From a virus, in IMG/VR virus record IMGVR_UViG_3300014819_000003, positions 27,276 through 91,275 of that record: a stretch of 64,000 bases of DNA, one strand, 5' to 3'. This document shows, piece by piece, positions 45,404-52,588 of the stretch (positions within the stretch are counted from its first letter, which is position 1; each line of letters opens with the position of its first letter). The notes beneath the pieces were generated by a model. It made no database searches. It was not told the origin of the DNA and saw only the letters and a program-made list of their open reading frames with translations. Made by a program: the position numbers and the translations under genes.

Positions 45404-45937
45404 ATGACTTGCATAGCGGTAGTTCGTGACCGTGTAACAAACAAAATCTGGATGGCTGGAGATCGTGGCGTATCAGATGATAATAGTATTAGTGTTTGTT
45501 CAAGTCCCAAGATTTGGAAAAAAGAAGGCTATCTATTTGGTTATGCAGGATCAATGGATGGAGATAGAATAAAACATTTATTTGTACCGCCAGAATTTGA
45601 AGGTCGTGGCAGTATTGATAAATTTATGTATAGTAAATTTCTTAAAGCCTTGCGTAAATTTTATGAAGAGTGGTGGGTAGATACATCTCCATCATCTGAT
45701 TTTGGAATGATTATTTGTGTGCGTGGAAAAATATATGAACATAATGCATCAGATATGTCATTAACACAATATGAACAAGATTATTTAGCAATGGGATCTG
45801 GTGGAGATTTAGCACTTGGATCATTATTTTCTACACAAAAACAAAAGGATGCAAGAAAACGTGCAATGCAAGCAGTTAATGCTGCTATTACACATTCAAC
45901 ATCTTGCAAAGGTCCAATTGACATATTAAGCATTTAG
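45404..45937 (+). CDS. HslV/proteasome beta-like Ntn-hydrolase
   Basis: A 177-residue protein with the start of a proteasome-type N-terminal nucleophile hydrolase: Thr2 after the Met, then D20 (AGDRGVS) and K36 (SSPKIWK). These lie at distances two residues longer than the T1/D17/K33 set. Later landmarks are GYAGSMDG and GSGGDLALGSL. No HslU/ClpY gene was seen, so a host AAA+ partner would be needed, or it works alone. It sits next to a secreted protease and an Hsp20 gene. It could remodel host proteins or mature phage proteins. Confidence 0.75.
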   Translation: MTCIAVVRDRVTNKIWMAGDRGVSDDNSISVCSSPKIWKKEGYLFGYAGSMDGDRIKHLFVPPEFEGRGSIDKFMYSKFLKALRKFYEEWWVDTSPSSDFGMIICVRGKIYEHNASDMSLTQYEQDYLAMGSGGDLALGSLFSTQKQKDARKRAMQAVNAAITHSTSCKGPIDILSI

Positions 45938-45946
45938 GTATATACT
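45918..45946 (+). promoter_or_regulatory. Consensus promoter, leaderless type
   Basis: TTGACA (45918-45923), 17 nt, then TATACT (45941-45946). The -35 lies inside the end of the previous gene. ATG 45953 is 6 nt past the -10 and there is no SD. Confidence 0.75.
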
Positions 45947-45952
45947 AAATAC

Positions 45953-46156
45953 ATGAACCACATTAATGAAGAAGATCTGTCTCCAGAGGAGCAGGAATTC
46001 GGTATCTGGCTTTCTAACGGTATTGATAGAGGCTGGATTAGTGAGCCATACTGCCATACGCATGACGGTGGTATGCAATATATGAGTGAAGAAGAAATAG
46101 AAGAGTGGGATCAAGGTGGAGATCCTTGTGAACACGTTATTAGAATATTTATTTAA
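45953..46156 (+). CDS. Small acidic protein, leaderless
   Basis: A 67-residue acidic protein with a conserved-looking core: WISEPYCHTHDGG, then a Glu-rich helix and GGDPCEHVIRI. The Cys/His positions could bind a metal. It is translated from a leaderless message by the promoter at 45918-45946. The function is unknown. Confidence 0.65.
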   Translation: MNHINEEDLSPEEQEFGIWLSNGIDRGWISEPYCHTHDGGMQYMSEEEIEEWDQGGDPCEHVIRIFI

Positions 46157-46165
46157 AGGAGAAAA

Positions 46166-46993
46166 ATGAAAAAGGTAGTGGGTATATTAGTAATTCTATT
46201 TACTGCTGCGTATTTGCCAGCAGTATCTGCAGAAGAAAAACCAGCAATTGCAATTATTGATACAGCAATTGATACTAATGTTGTAAAGGTTTTTTATGAA
46301 GTTTGCGTAATGCAAGAAAAACGTTGTCCAAACAAACAAACATTTATGGAAGGTCCAGGATCTGCGACTCTTCCAGCATCACAACTATATAAAAATGGAT
46401 TTCATCATGGAACAGTAATGGCTTCCATTGCTGCATCTATTAATCCTAATATGAACATTGTTTTTGTTCGTATTGTTCCTATGGCAAATAATGGTCGTCA
46501 AGGTTTTTATGGAGAGAATGATTTAAATGGTGCATTTCAGTGGGTACTTGCAAATAAATCAAGATTTAATATTGTTGCAATCTCTGCATCATTAGGTAGC
46601 CATAGTTTTAAATCTATGACAAACTATTGCCCTGTGCGGGAATATCTTCGTAAGAGCATTACTGATTTACAAAGTCTAGGAGTAGCAACTGTTCTTGCTG
46701 CTGGTAATAATTATGATAAACAGCGTGTTGACTTTCCAGCATGTATTTCTGAGTCTATTGCAGTAGGTTCTGTTGGAGAACGTGGCAATATTGAAAACTA
46801 TAGTAATGGTGGACCAGATTTGGACTTCTATGCTTTAGGAACATATGATACTGCTCTTGGTAGGGCTATGGGTACTTCTGCTGCTACCGCTGCATTTGCT
46901 GCATACTGGGCAAAAAATTACAAGGGTACTTATCAAGCAACATATGATAATGTAAAATCATTATCTAAAGATCTTGTAGTATCAGTTAAGTAG
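46166..46993 (+). CDS. Secreted subtilisin-like serine protease
   Basis: A 275-residue S8-family protease with a signal peptide (MKKVVGILVILF, cleavage near VSAEE at 22-23). The catalytic triad is visible: D32 (IIDTAID), H81 (HHGTVMA) and S238 (GTSAAT), with an AAGNN oxyanion element. There is no propeptide of normal size between the signal peptide and the first Asp. It should act outside the membrane, on host surface or competing proteins. A strong AAAGGAG SD precedes ATG 46166. Confidence 0.85.
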   Translation: MKKVVGILVILFTAAYLPAVSAEEKPAIAIIDTAIDTNVVKVFYEVCVMQEKRCPNKQTFMEGPGSATLPASQLYKNGFHHGTVMASIAASINPNMNIVFVRIVPMANNGRQGFYGENDLNGAFQWVLANKSRFNIVAISASLGSHSFKSMTNYCPVREYLRKSITDLQSLGVATVLAAGNNYDKQRVDFPACISESIAVGSVGERGNIENYSNGGPDLDFYALGTYDTALGRAMGTSAATAAFAAYWAKNYKGTYQATYDNVKSLSKDLVVSVK

Positions 46994-47002
46994 TGATATA
47001 AT
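46994..47002 (+). promoter_or_regulatory. Extended -10 promoter for Hsp20
   Basis: TGA then TATAAT at 46997-47002, one base after the protease stop codon. The leader of about 50 nt contains a strong hairpin. Confidence 0.65.
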
Positions 47003-47005
47003 AGA

Positions 47006-47034
47006 TAGTGCACCTGCCAAACGGGGGTGCACTA
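47006..47034 (+). promoter_or_regulatory. Hairpin in the Hsp20 leader
   Basis: TAGTGCACC (47006-47014) pairs perfectly with GGTGCACTA (47026-47034) around an 11-nt loop. No T run follows, so it is not a standard terminator. It starts at the predicted RNA 5' end and lies upstream of the SD near 47050. An mRNA-stabilising or temperature-dependent role is possible. Confidence 0.6.
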
Positions 47035-47060
47035 CTTACTCGCTTAATAAGGAGGCAATT

Positions 47061-47492
47061 ATGGTAAGTTCATTTGCATTGGATCTATTTAAGGATCCAT
47101 TTTTTATTGGTTTCAACAGAGAGTTGGACCGACTTTCAAATATCCATCGTGAGGCTGTTCGTCAATCTTTTCCACCATATGATTTGGTGAAACTTGATGA
47201 GGACACCTATAGGATATCTCTTGCAGTTGCTGGTTTTAACAGCAGCGAAGTAGAGGTTTCTGTGGATAATGGAAGTTTAATTATCAAGGGTGAGAAAACC
47301 GATGAGGCTTCTACAGAAGTCTTACATAAGGGTATCGCAACCAGAAAGTTCACACGCACCTTTGCTCTTGGAGAGTATATGGAGGTTGATCGTGCTGAAA
47401 TGGCAGACGGTATTCTTAATGTCTTTGTGGAAAGAAACATTCCCGAAGAAAAGAAACCTAAAAAAATCGCAATTAAGTCTACAAAAAAGTAG
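47061..47492 (+). CDS. Hsp20/alpha-crystallin small heat shock protein
   Basis: A 143-residue chaperone that holds unfolding proteins. The alpha-crystallin domain runs from about 38 to 125, with YRISLAVAGF, SLIIKGEK and a FTRTFALGE strand. The C-terminal extension has the I-x-I-like motif IAIKS. Phage Hsp20 genes are known in cyanophages and others and may aid capsid folding or stress survival. It follows the protease and HslV-like genes, so this region has two proteases and one chaperone. Confidence 0.9.
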   Translation: MVSSFALDLFKDPFFIGFNRELDRLSNIHREAVRQSFPPYDLVKLDEDTYRISLAVAGFNSSEVEVSVDNGSLIIKGEKTDEASTEVLHKGIATRKFTRTFALGEYMEVDRAEMADGILNVFVERNIPEEKKPKKIAIKSTKK

Positions 47493-47511
47493 ATAACATT
47501 TAGTTATATCA

Positions 47512-47540
47512 TTGACAATAAATGTTTTCAATGTTATAAT
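47512..47540 (+). promoter_or_regulatory. Perfect sigma-70 type promoter
   Basis: TTGACA (47512-47517), exactly 17 nt, then TATAAT (47535-47540). It is the best promoter match on the plus strand and drives a leader of nearly 100 nt. Confidence 0.85.
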
Positions 47541-47553
47541 TGATTCATCCCAA

Positions 47554-47622
47554 TGGGCAGTCTTTTTTCCTTTCTCTTCTGCCCAAGGGTACGGACACCT
47601 GAGCATGTGTATAAACTGCTCA
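47554..47622 (+). promoter_or_regulatory. Structured leader with two hairpins
   Basis: Stem 1 is TGGGCAG (47554-47560) with CTGCCCA (47579-47585) around an 18-nt pyrimidine-rich loop. Stem 2 is TGAGCA (47600-47605) with TGCTCA (47617-47622). The AAAGGAG SD follows. It could be a regulatory leader or a small RNA. An in-frame ATG at 47553 would turn the leader into a 29-residue extension, which is less likely. Confidence 0.5.
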
Positions 47623-47640
47623 TAAATAAAGGAGTAATAA

Positions 47641-47816
47641 TGCCTAAGTATGACTACAAGTGTTCTTCTTGCGGTTCTACTATTGAGTTTGAGCGAGGTA
47701 TAGGAGAAGATAGAGAGCCATCATGCTGCTCTAATATAATGACTCGTATATGGAATTCTGTTCCAGGTGTTATGTTTAATGGTTCTGGTTTTTATTCAAC
47801 GGATAATAGAAAGTAG
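47641..47816 (+). CDS. FmdB-type zinc-ribbon protein
   Basis: A 58-residue protein of the FmdB/CxxC-ssSSSS type: MPKYDYKCSSCGS at the start and a second SCCSN cysteine pair. Members are small putative regulators of unknown target. ATG 47641 is preferred over the in-frame ATG 47553 because AAAGGAG is at ideal spacing. Confidence 0.8.
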
Positions 47817-47819
47817 AGA

Positions 47820-47825
47820 TATAAT
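47820..47825 (+). promoter_or_regulatory. -10 box, leaderless type
   Basis: TATAAT, 6 nt before ATG 47832. No extended TG and no SD are seen. Confidence 0.45.
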
Positions 47826-47831
47826 TACATT

Positions 47832-48092
47832 ATGAATTCTATTGTAAAAGAGCATCCTAGCGTAAATCAAAAGGAATGGCAACTAAAGGCAGTAGATAGA
47901 TGTGATAGTTGTGGGGCACAGGCTTATGTAATGGTAAAAGGATCAACTGGAGATCTAATGTTTTGTGGTCATCATTATGAAAAAATAATGAACAATCCAG
48001 ATGCTTATACAAAGATGATGGCATTTATGCTTGAGGTTATTGATGAGCGTGAACAACTAATAGATAATAGACTGATTGGAAGTCATAACTAA
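47832..48092 (+). CDS. DUF7455-type actinobacterial zinc protein
   Basis: An 86-residue protein with the actinobacterial DUF7455-like core: DRCDSCGAQAYV and MFCGHHYEK, giving a CxxC plus CxHH zinc site. The helical C-terminus follows. The family is mainly actinobacterial, supporting the host call. The message is predicted leaderless. It abuts the SNase gene (TAATG). Confidence 0.7.
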   Translation: MNSIVKEHPSVNQKEWQLKAVDRCDSCGAQAYVMVKGSTGDLMFCGHHYEKIMNNPDAYTKMMAFMLEVIDEREQLIDNRLIGSHN

Positions 48093-48499
48093 TGTACCAG
48101 TATTATGTAAGAGAAGTAAAAGGCGTAGTAGATGGAGATACCATCGACGTTTTAATCGATTTAGGTTTTAATGTTTTATTTGAACAGCGTGTTCGTTTGG
48201 CTGGTATTGATACGCCAGAATCTAGAACATCTGATAAGTTTGAAAAAAGTCTTGGTCTTGAAGCCAAAGAGTATCTTAAGAAACAACTTAAAGATGCTAA
48301 GTCTATTGTAATTAAAACAGAAAAGATGGATTCATCTGAAAAATATGGACGTATTTTAGGATGGTTATATGCTAATGGTGATACAGAATCTATTAATGAT
48401 AAAATGATTAATGATGGATATGCTTGGGGATATCTTGGCGAAACTAAAATTAAAGATTTTGCAGCCTTGGCAGCACAAAGAGCCAAGTCTAAAAAATGA
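48092..48499 (+). CDS. Staphylococcal nuclease-like protein (SNase)
   Basis: A 135-residue thermonuclease fold: VVDGDTIDV with D16 near the Ca site, RVRLAGIDTPES and EKYGRILGWL carrying the second Arg. No signal peptide is present, so it acts in the cytoplasm, perhaps degrading host nucleic acid. It overlaps the thioredoxin gene by 4 nt. Confidence 0.85.
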   Translation: MYQYYVREVKGVVDGDTIDVLIDLGFNVLFEQRVRLAGIDTPESRTSDKFEKSLGLEAKEYLKKQLKDAKSIVIKTEKMDSSEKYGRILGWLYANGDTESINDKMINDGYAWGYLGETKIKDFAALAAQRAKSKK

Positions 48500-48750
48500 A
48501 AACAATTTACTATTTCACGGCTGATTGGTGTCAGCCTTGTAAGCGTACCCGTCCAATAGTAGAAGAACTTAATCGTGAACAAACTGAGGCGGGATTTCAA
48601 ATTATAGACGTTGATGATAACCCAGAACTTGTAAAATCTTTTAGCATACAGTCGGTGCCTACGTTTATATTAATTGATAATGGGGAAGAGATTGGCAGGA
48701 TAATAGGTGGACAGACTAAAGAGAGTTTGGAAAAATTTATTTATGAATAA
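48496..48750 (+). CDS. Thioredoxin-like protein
   Basis: An 84-residue small thioredoxin with active site W11-C12-Q-P-C15 and the cis-Pro loop SVPTFIL. It may supply electrons to host or phage reductases or keep phage enzymes reduced. It is slightly shorter than bacterial thioredoxin (about 105). ATGA couples it to the SNase gene, and it overlaps the next gene by 8 nt. Confidence 0.9.
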   Translation: MKTIYYFTADWCQPCKRTRPIVEELNREQTEAGFQIIDVDDNPELVKSFSIQSVPTFILIDNGEEIGRIIGGQTKESLEKFIYE

Positions 48751-49075
48751 AGATAACGATGAAATAGAAAAACTAATTCTCGCTGGTGGTATACAGGTTG
48801 CGGGGGTAGATGAGAATGGTGAATTGTTATATCAGTTCACTCCTAAAATGAAAGATATAAATAAACATTTATATGAAGATCATCTAAACTTTGTAAATTC
48901 AGAGATTATGAAACTATGGGAGTCAGGCTACGTTAATATTGATTTATTTGCTGAAGAGCCTATAGTGACTTTGACTAAAAAGGCCTTTATTCCAGATGCC
49001 CTTGCAAAATTAACAAAGCAGCAACGTTGGTCTTTAGAGGAAATAAAAAGGCTGCTTAAGAGGCGAGAAGTCTGA
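48743..49075 (+). CDS. Hypothetical protein downstream of thioredoxin
   Basis: A 110-residue acidic protein from ATG 48743, overlapping the thioredoxin gene by 8 nt. The N-terminal part (VDENGELLYQFTPKM) is a beta hairpin, and the C-terminal half is helical with a basic end (IKRLLKRREV). It resembles small winged-helix-like proteins but no family was fixed. Confidence 0.55.
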   Translation: MNKDNDEIEKLILAGGIQVAGVDENGELLYQFTPKMKDINKHLYEDHLNFVNSEIMKLWESGYVNIDLFAEEPIVTLTKKAFIPDALAKLTKQQRWSLEEIKRLLKRREV

Positions 49076-49081
49076 TATAAT
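49073..49081 (+). promoter_or_regulatory. Extended -10 promoter, leaderless type
   Basis: TGA then TATAAT at 49076-49081. ATG 49088 lies 6 nt downstream without an SD. Confidence 0.6.
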
Positions 49082-49087
49082 TTTGGT

Positions 49088-50158
49088 ATGCCATATCGTG
49101 TAGGTGCTAAAGGGTCTTACGGTTGTTCTGGCTACCCTGCCCTTAAAGTGGGTACAAATGAAGTAATGGGGTGCCATGATACACGAGCACAGGCTGCTGC
49201 ACAAATTTATGCTATTAATCGAAGCGAAGGCAAAATTGGAAAAGCCATGAATGAAATCAAAGAAGGCGATTTTGTTATGGGTGCAACCACAGAAGGTTTA
49301 ATTCATGGTATGGTTGAACACATTATGACTGAGGGTGGAGTTCTTGGAACACCTGGAACTAGATATGCTCTTGAGTCAATGCCACCAGAAAATCCTGCTA
49401 TGTCTGTTAGGGTTTATAAAGAAGAAGATGGTGGTTGGGAACCTACTGCTTACAGCATTGGAATGATGTATGCAGATGCAGAAAAAATAGATATTGAGGA
49501 GCATAATATGGATGCTGAAGAAACAATGAAATCATATCATTCTGATAATGAAGATGAAGATAAATGGGATAACATTAGAAAAGAGTGTTGGGTTGGATAC
49601 GAACAGCAGGGTATGAAAGAAAAAAATGGACGTATGGTTCCAAACTGTGTTCCAGTAAAAAAATCTGATGATATTGATAAAGCAAAAAAGCCAAACTATG
49701 ATGAAATGATTAAGCCACGTCGTGGAGGATCTACACCTGCTAATCCAAGGCTCTATGCAAGAATTCAGCGTGAAGCAAAAGATAAGTTTGATGTATATCC
49801 ATCAGCAGTAGCAAATGGATGGGTAGTACAAGAATATAAGCGTCGTGGTGGAACCTATAAGAGCGATGGTATTGAAGCAGAGAAGCGTGAATTCTCTACA
49901 GCATCTCGTGAAAGAATGGCAGAGGCTGGAACTGCAATGCCAGATGGATCTTTTCCAATTGCAAATGCTAATGATCTTCGTAATGCAATTCAGTCTGTAG
50001 GTCGTGCAAAAAATTATGAGGCTGCGAAGAGACATATTATTCGTCGTGCAAGAGCACTCGGTATGACAGATATGCTTCCAGAAGATTGGCGTAACTCTAC
50101 TAAGAAGGGTGGCGATTGGGCTGGATCAGTATTTGATCTTAATCCTTTCGTAAAGTAA
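49088..50158 (+). CDS. Mosaic protein of several small phage domains
   Basis: A 356-residue leaderless protein made of short modules. Residues 1-50 hold a Cys motif (YGCSGYPA ... MGCHDT) and an AQAAAQIYAIN helix. Residues about 55-130 are beta (EGDFVMGATTEG). Residues about 165-190 have a Cys pair (KECWVGYE, NCVPV). Residues about 205-260 hold a DYPSAVANGWV-like segment (FDVYPSAVANGWVVQEYKRR). The last 100 residues carry an FSTASRERMAEAG and RALGM pattern known from DUF6582-like regions in phage proteases. The combination looks structural or capsid-linked; the function is unknown. Confidence 0.55.
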   Translation: MPYRVGAKGSYGCSGYPALKVGTNEVMGCHDTRAQAAAQIYAINRSEGKIGKAMNEIKEGDFVMGATTEGLIHGMVEHIMTEGGVLGTPGTRYALESMPPENPAMSVRVYKEEDGGWEPTAYSIGMMYADAEKIDIEEHNMDAEETMKSYHSDNEDEDKWDNIRKECWVGYEQQGMKEKNGRMVPNCVPVKKSDDIDKAKKPNYDEMIKPRRGGSTPANPRLYARIQREAKDKFDVYPSAVANGWVVQEYKRRGGTYKSDGIEAEKREFSTASRERMAEAGTAMPDGSFPIANANDLRNAIQSVGRAKNYEAAKRHIIRRARALGMTDMLPEDWRNSTKKGGDWAGSVFDLNPFVK

Positions 50159-50298
50159 TGTCATCAGGAAAATATAAAAGACATGATGGTTTTAATCCAG
50201 TTCAGATTAAAGATGGAAACATTGTTCGTCTTCGTAAAGATGGAACAGTAAAAGCAATTCTTGGAAAATACGGGGAGTATAAGAAAAATGACAAATAA
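50158..50298 (+). CDS. Small basic protein
   Basis: A 46-residue basic protein that shares a TAATG junction with the previous gene and overlaps the next by 11 nt. It has an SH3-like strand pattern (GNIVRLRKDGTVKAILGKY). It is probably co-translated with the two larger neighbours. The function is unknown. Confidence 0.55.
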   Translation: MSSGKYKRHDGFNPVQIKDGNIVRLRKDGTVKAILGKYGEYKKNDK

Positions 50299-50689
50299 CA
50301 TTAAGGTTGTACAGCCATCAGACATACATAAAGAAGAAACATATACACCAACTTCAGGTATGAAATCTGCTGCTCGCCGTGCTCTTCGTTGGAAAGAAGA
50401 AGGCAAGGCAAAAGGTGCAGGAACTCCAGTAGGTTGGGGTCGTGCAACAGATATTGTAGCGGGTAGATCAATGTCTCTCTCTACAGTAAAAAGAATGTAC
50501 TCTTTCTTTTCTCGTCATGAAGTTGACAAAAAAGGAAAAGACTTCTATAATAATAGTAACCCTTCCAATGGTCGCATCATGTGGGATGCATGGGGAGGAG
50601 ACGCAGGATTTTCTTGGTCACGTAAAATTGTAGAACGTGAAAAGAATCGTGCACAAAAGGCTTGGGAAGGCAGCGCATTTAATCGCTAG
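50288..50689 (+). CDS. Conserved phage protein with Arg/Lys-rich core
   Basis: A 133-residue protein from ATG 50288. The core is a string of short motifs: SAARRALRWKEE, GWGRATDIVAGR, SLSTVKRMYSFFSRHEVDK and IMWDAWGGDAG. Such blocks recur in phage proteins near protease or internal virion genes. The basic helices suggest DNA contact. The role is not known. Confidence 0.6.
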   Translation: MTNNIKVVQPSDIHKEETYTPTSGMKSAARRALRWKEEGKAKGAGTPVGWGRATDIVAGRSMSLSTVKRMYSFFSRHEVDKKGKDFYNNSNPSNGRIMWDAWGGDAGFSWSRKIVEREKNRAQKAWEGSAFNR

Positions 50690-50700
50690 GGGGTAGCGTA

Positions 50701-50871
50701 ATGGAAGATTTAAGTATTGAAGATTTAAAACAGTTGATTTCTTTTTATAAACAAAGATCATCTGAGTTAGAGTTTTCTAATTTGCAATGGCAGTTGAGAT
50801 ATGCTAAATTACAATCATCTTTATCTCAGCCAATTCCAGCAACTAAGGTAACAAAAACAAAATCTGAGTAG
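50701..50871 (+). CDS. Small helical protein
   Basis: A 56-residue protein from ATG 50701. The first 45 residues form a coiled-coil helix (IEDLKQLISFYKQRSSELEFS). The tail is Lys/Thr-rich. It follows a GGGGT SD and precedes a membrane protein gene. No family is recognised. Confidence 0.5.
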   Translation: MEDLSIEDLKQLISFYKQRSSELEFSNLQWQLRYAKLQSSLSQPIPATKVTKTKSE

Positions 50872-50882
50872 CGGATAATAAA

Positions 50883-51299
50883 ATGGAATACGCACTTGCT
50901 AGTGTATTTGCTTTAGCATTGTCTTTTATTTTAATAAGTTTAATTGGATCTAGAAAAAAATTATCAAGAAAAAAAATAATTTATCGTCAAAGCGATACGC
51001 ATAATTTTCTTAAAGAGTTCTTTTCAAGAGATACTGAAATGGAAAATAAAACAACACAGTCTAAAAAAAGGCAAGAAGAGCGTGGAACAAAGATTATTGT
51101 TACAGAAGATGATAAGGCATATTGGGTAATAGATAATATTTTTTATACTACAAATGTTATAAATGGTAGGCCAGACTTTGATAATGCAAGGCCTATAGAT
51201 ACTTCAAATATGTCTAAGAAAGAACTTGACAAAATGCTTTTTATACTGGATAATTTAGGTAGAGGTGATAAGAATGAACGTGGTAGTTCAGGGAACTAG
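50883..51299 (+). CDS. Single-pass membrane protein
   Basis: A 138-residue protein with one N-terminal helix (ALASVFALALSFILISLIG, about 4-22), then a basic region and a soluble C-terminal domain with KAYWVIDNIFYTTN. Topology is probably N-out with the domain in the cytoplasm by the positive-inside rule. It overlaps the next gene by 26 nt. The function is unknown. Confidence 0.55.
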   Translation: MEYALASVFALALSFILISLIGSRKKLSRKKIIYRQSDTHNFLKEFFSRDTEMENKTTQSKKRQEERGTKIIVTEDDKAYWVIDNIFYTTNVINGRPDFDNARPIDTSNMSKKELDKMLFILDNLGRGDKNERGSSGN

Positions 51300-51624
51300 C
51301 GATTTTAACGAATATAACATATTCCTTCGTGCTATGGGAGTTGCTATGTCTGGCATGTCTGAAGATGATATAGAGTTAAATGTTTATTCTGTAGGCCCTG
51401 CCAAAATTAATTCTATGGTTATGGAGTTTGTGAATCTTTCAGAACGTGGAATGAAGGCTAGAGGTAAAAAGATTAGGTACTATAAGGTTCCGTTTTCTTG
51501 GGTAGAAGAAAATATGGAATACATGAATTACTTTGCGTTTATGAGTAAACCAAAGCAGCCAGTATCAAAATTGATAGCCAAGGCAGAATTACAAGGGAAA
51601 GAAATAGGAATTTTTAGGTATTAA
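51274..51624 (+). CDS. Hypothetical Rossmann-like protein
   Basis: A 116-residue protein from ATG 51274 after AGAGGTG. It begins with a strand and turn (MNVVVQGTSDFNEY) as in small Rossmann/SLOG-like folds, then alternating helix and strand. The glycine signature of nucleotide-binding SLOG proteins was not found. It is adjacent to a glycosyltransferase gene. Confidence 0.45.
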   Translation: MNVVVQGTSDFNEYNIFLRAMGVAMSGMSEDDIELNVYSVGPAKINSMVMEFVNLSERGMKARGKKIRYYKVPFSWVEENMEYMNYFAFMSKPKQPVSKLIAKAELQGKEIGIFRY

Positions 51625-51625
51625 T

Positions 51626-52588
51626 ATGACACAACAAGATCCAAGATTTTTTTGCTACAAAGAAGAATACTTTGGTGGCACAGAATATATGGCTAGATAT
51701 TTTCATAAAAATGTAGCCCCATTTTTGCCACAACTAAAACAATACAACTGTTTAATTTTGCCAGGGCAAACAGATAAACCATATGCTGAATTGATATACG
51801 AACCAAAAGAAATTATTATATGGCTACATAATCTAGTAGATCAATTTGGTTTTCAACTTTATCATCTTTTTACAGATAAAAGATTTATAGATAAAATCAA
51901 ATACATAATTACTGTATCTGAATATCATAGACAAGACGTTATTAACAAGACTGGTATTGATCCAAACAAAGTTATTGTTATCTATAACGCTATTGATCCT
52001 ATTGAAAATGATCTTTCAAGGTTTGAAAATGTAGATGTTCCACAACTCATATACACATCTTCGCCAGGACGAGGGTTGGAAATAGGTTTAACTGCACTAT
52101 CCAAATTAGATATTGAATTTAGACTTAGTATTTTCAATGAAATAGTTCCAGACCTAGTAAGAATAGATGATGGCAATAGAAAAATACTAGAAGATCCACG
52201 TTTCTTTTTCTATGGTAAAACCCCGCATAAAACAGTTCTAGATCATATGTCACGTTCGCATATCTTCATGCATACAAGTAATTGGCATGAAACGTTCTGC
52301 TTGTCTCTTGTAGAGGGCCTAAGTGCTAACTGTTTGTCTGTATACAGTACTTTTGGATCTTTAGGGGAAGTAGGATCTGGATTTGGTTTGCCATACGATA
52401 TAGAAAATAATACACAAAAAGATATAGAAAAGCATGTACAAGTTTTTTCTAATAAGATTACTAAAGCAATTGAAATGATCAAAAAGGGAGATTTTGATCC
52501 AGGTAATCAAGCAGAAACTATAAATAATAAGTTTTCTTGGGATAACTTTAAAAATGCTTGGATTGATTTTTATGAAAAGAGAATATAA
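51626..52588 (+). CDS. GT-B glycosyltransferase (GT4-like)
   Basis: A 320-residue glycosyltransferase. The N-terminal Rossmann half includes IWLHNLVDQFG and the GT4-like YIITVSEYHRQD. The C-terminal half has a donor-site stretch (YTSSPGRGLEIGL, then HTSNWHETFCLSLVEGLSAN with the E-x7-E-like acids). It transfers a sugar from a nucleotide donor to an unknown acceptor. It lies on the plus strand, separate from the minus-strand carbohydrate cassette. Confidence 0.8.
   Translation: MTQQDPRFFCYKEEYFGGTEYMARYFHKNVAPFLPQLKQYNCLILPGQTDKPYAELIYEPKEIIIWLHNLVDQFGFQLYHLFTDKRFIDKIKYIITVSEYHRQDVINKTGIDPNKVIVIYNAIDPIENDLSRFENVDVPQLIYTSSPGRGLEIGLTALSKLDIEFRLSIFNEIVPDLVRIDDGNRKILEDPRFFFYGKTPHKTVLDHMSRSHIFMHTSNWHETFCLSLVEGLSANCLSVYSTFGSLGEVGSGFGLPYDIENNTQKDIEKHVQVFSNKITKAIEMIKKGDFDPGNQAETINNKFSWDNFKNAWIDFYEKRI

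Noticed and set aside
47006-47034. Terminator for the subtilase gene
   Set aside because: The stem is strong but no T run follows and a promoter precedes it, so it belongs to the Hsp20 leader.
47553-47640. 29-residue N-terminal extension of the FmdB-type protein from ATG 47553
   Set aside because: The family starts at MPKYDYKC and a good SD precedes ATG 47641; the open frame upstream is short enough to be chance.
48103-48600. 165-residue minus-strand frame opposite SNase and thioredoxin
   Set aside because: It covers two clearly recognised plus-strand genes and has no family match by eye.
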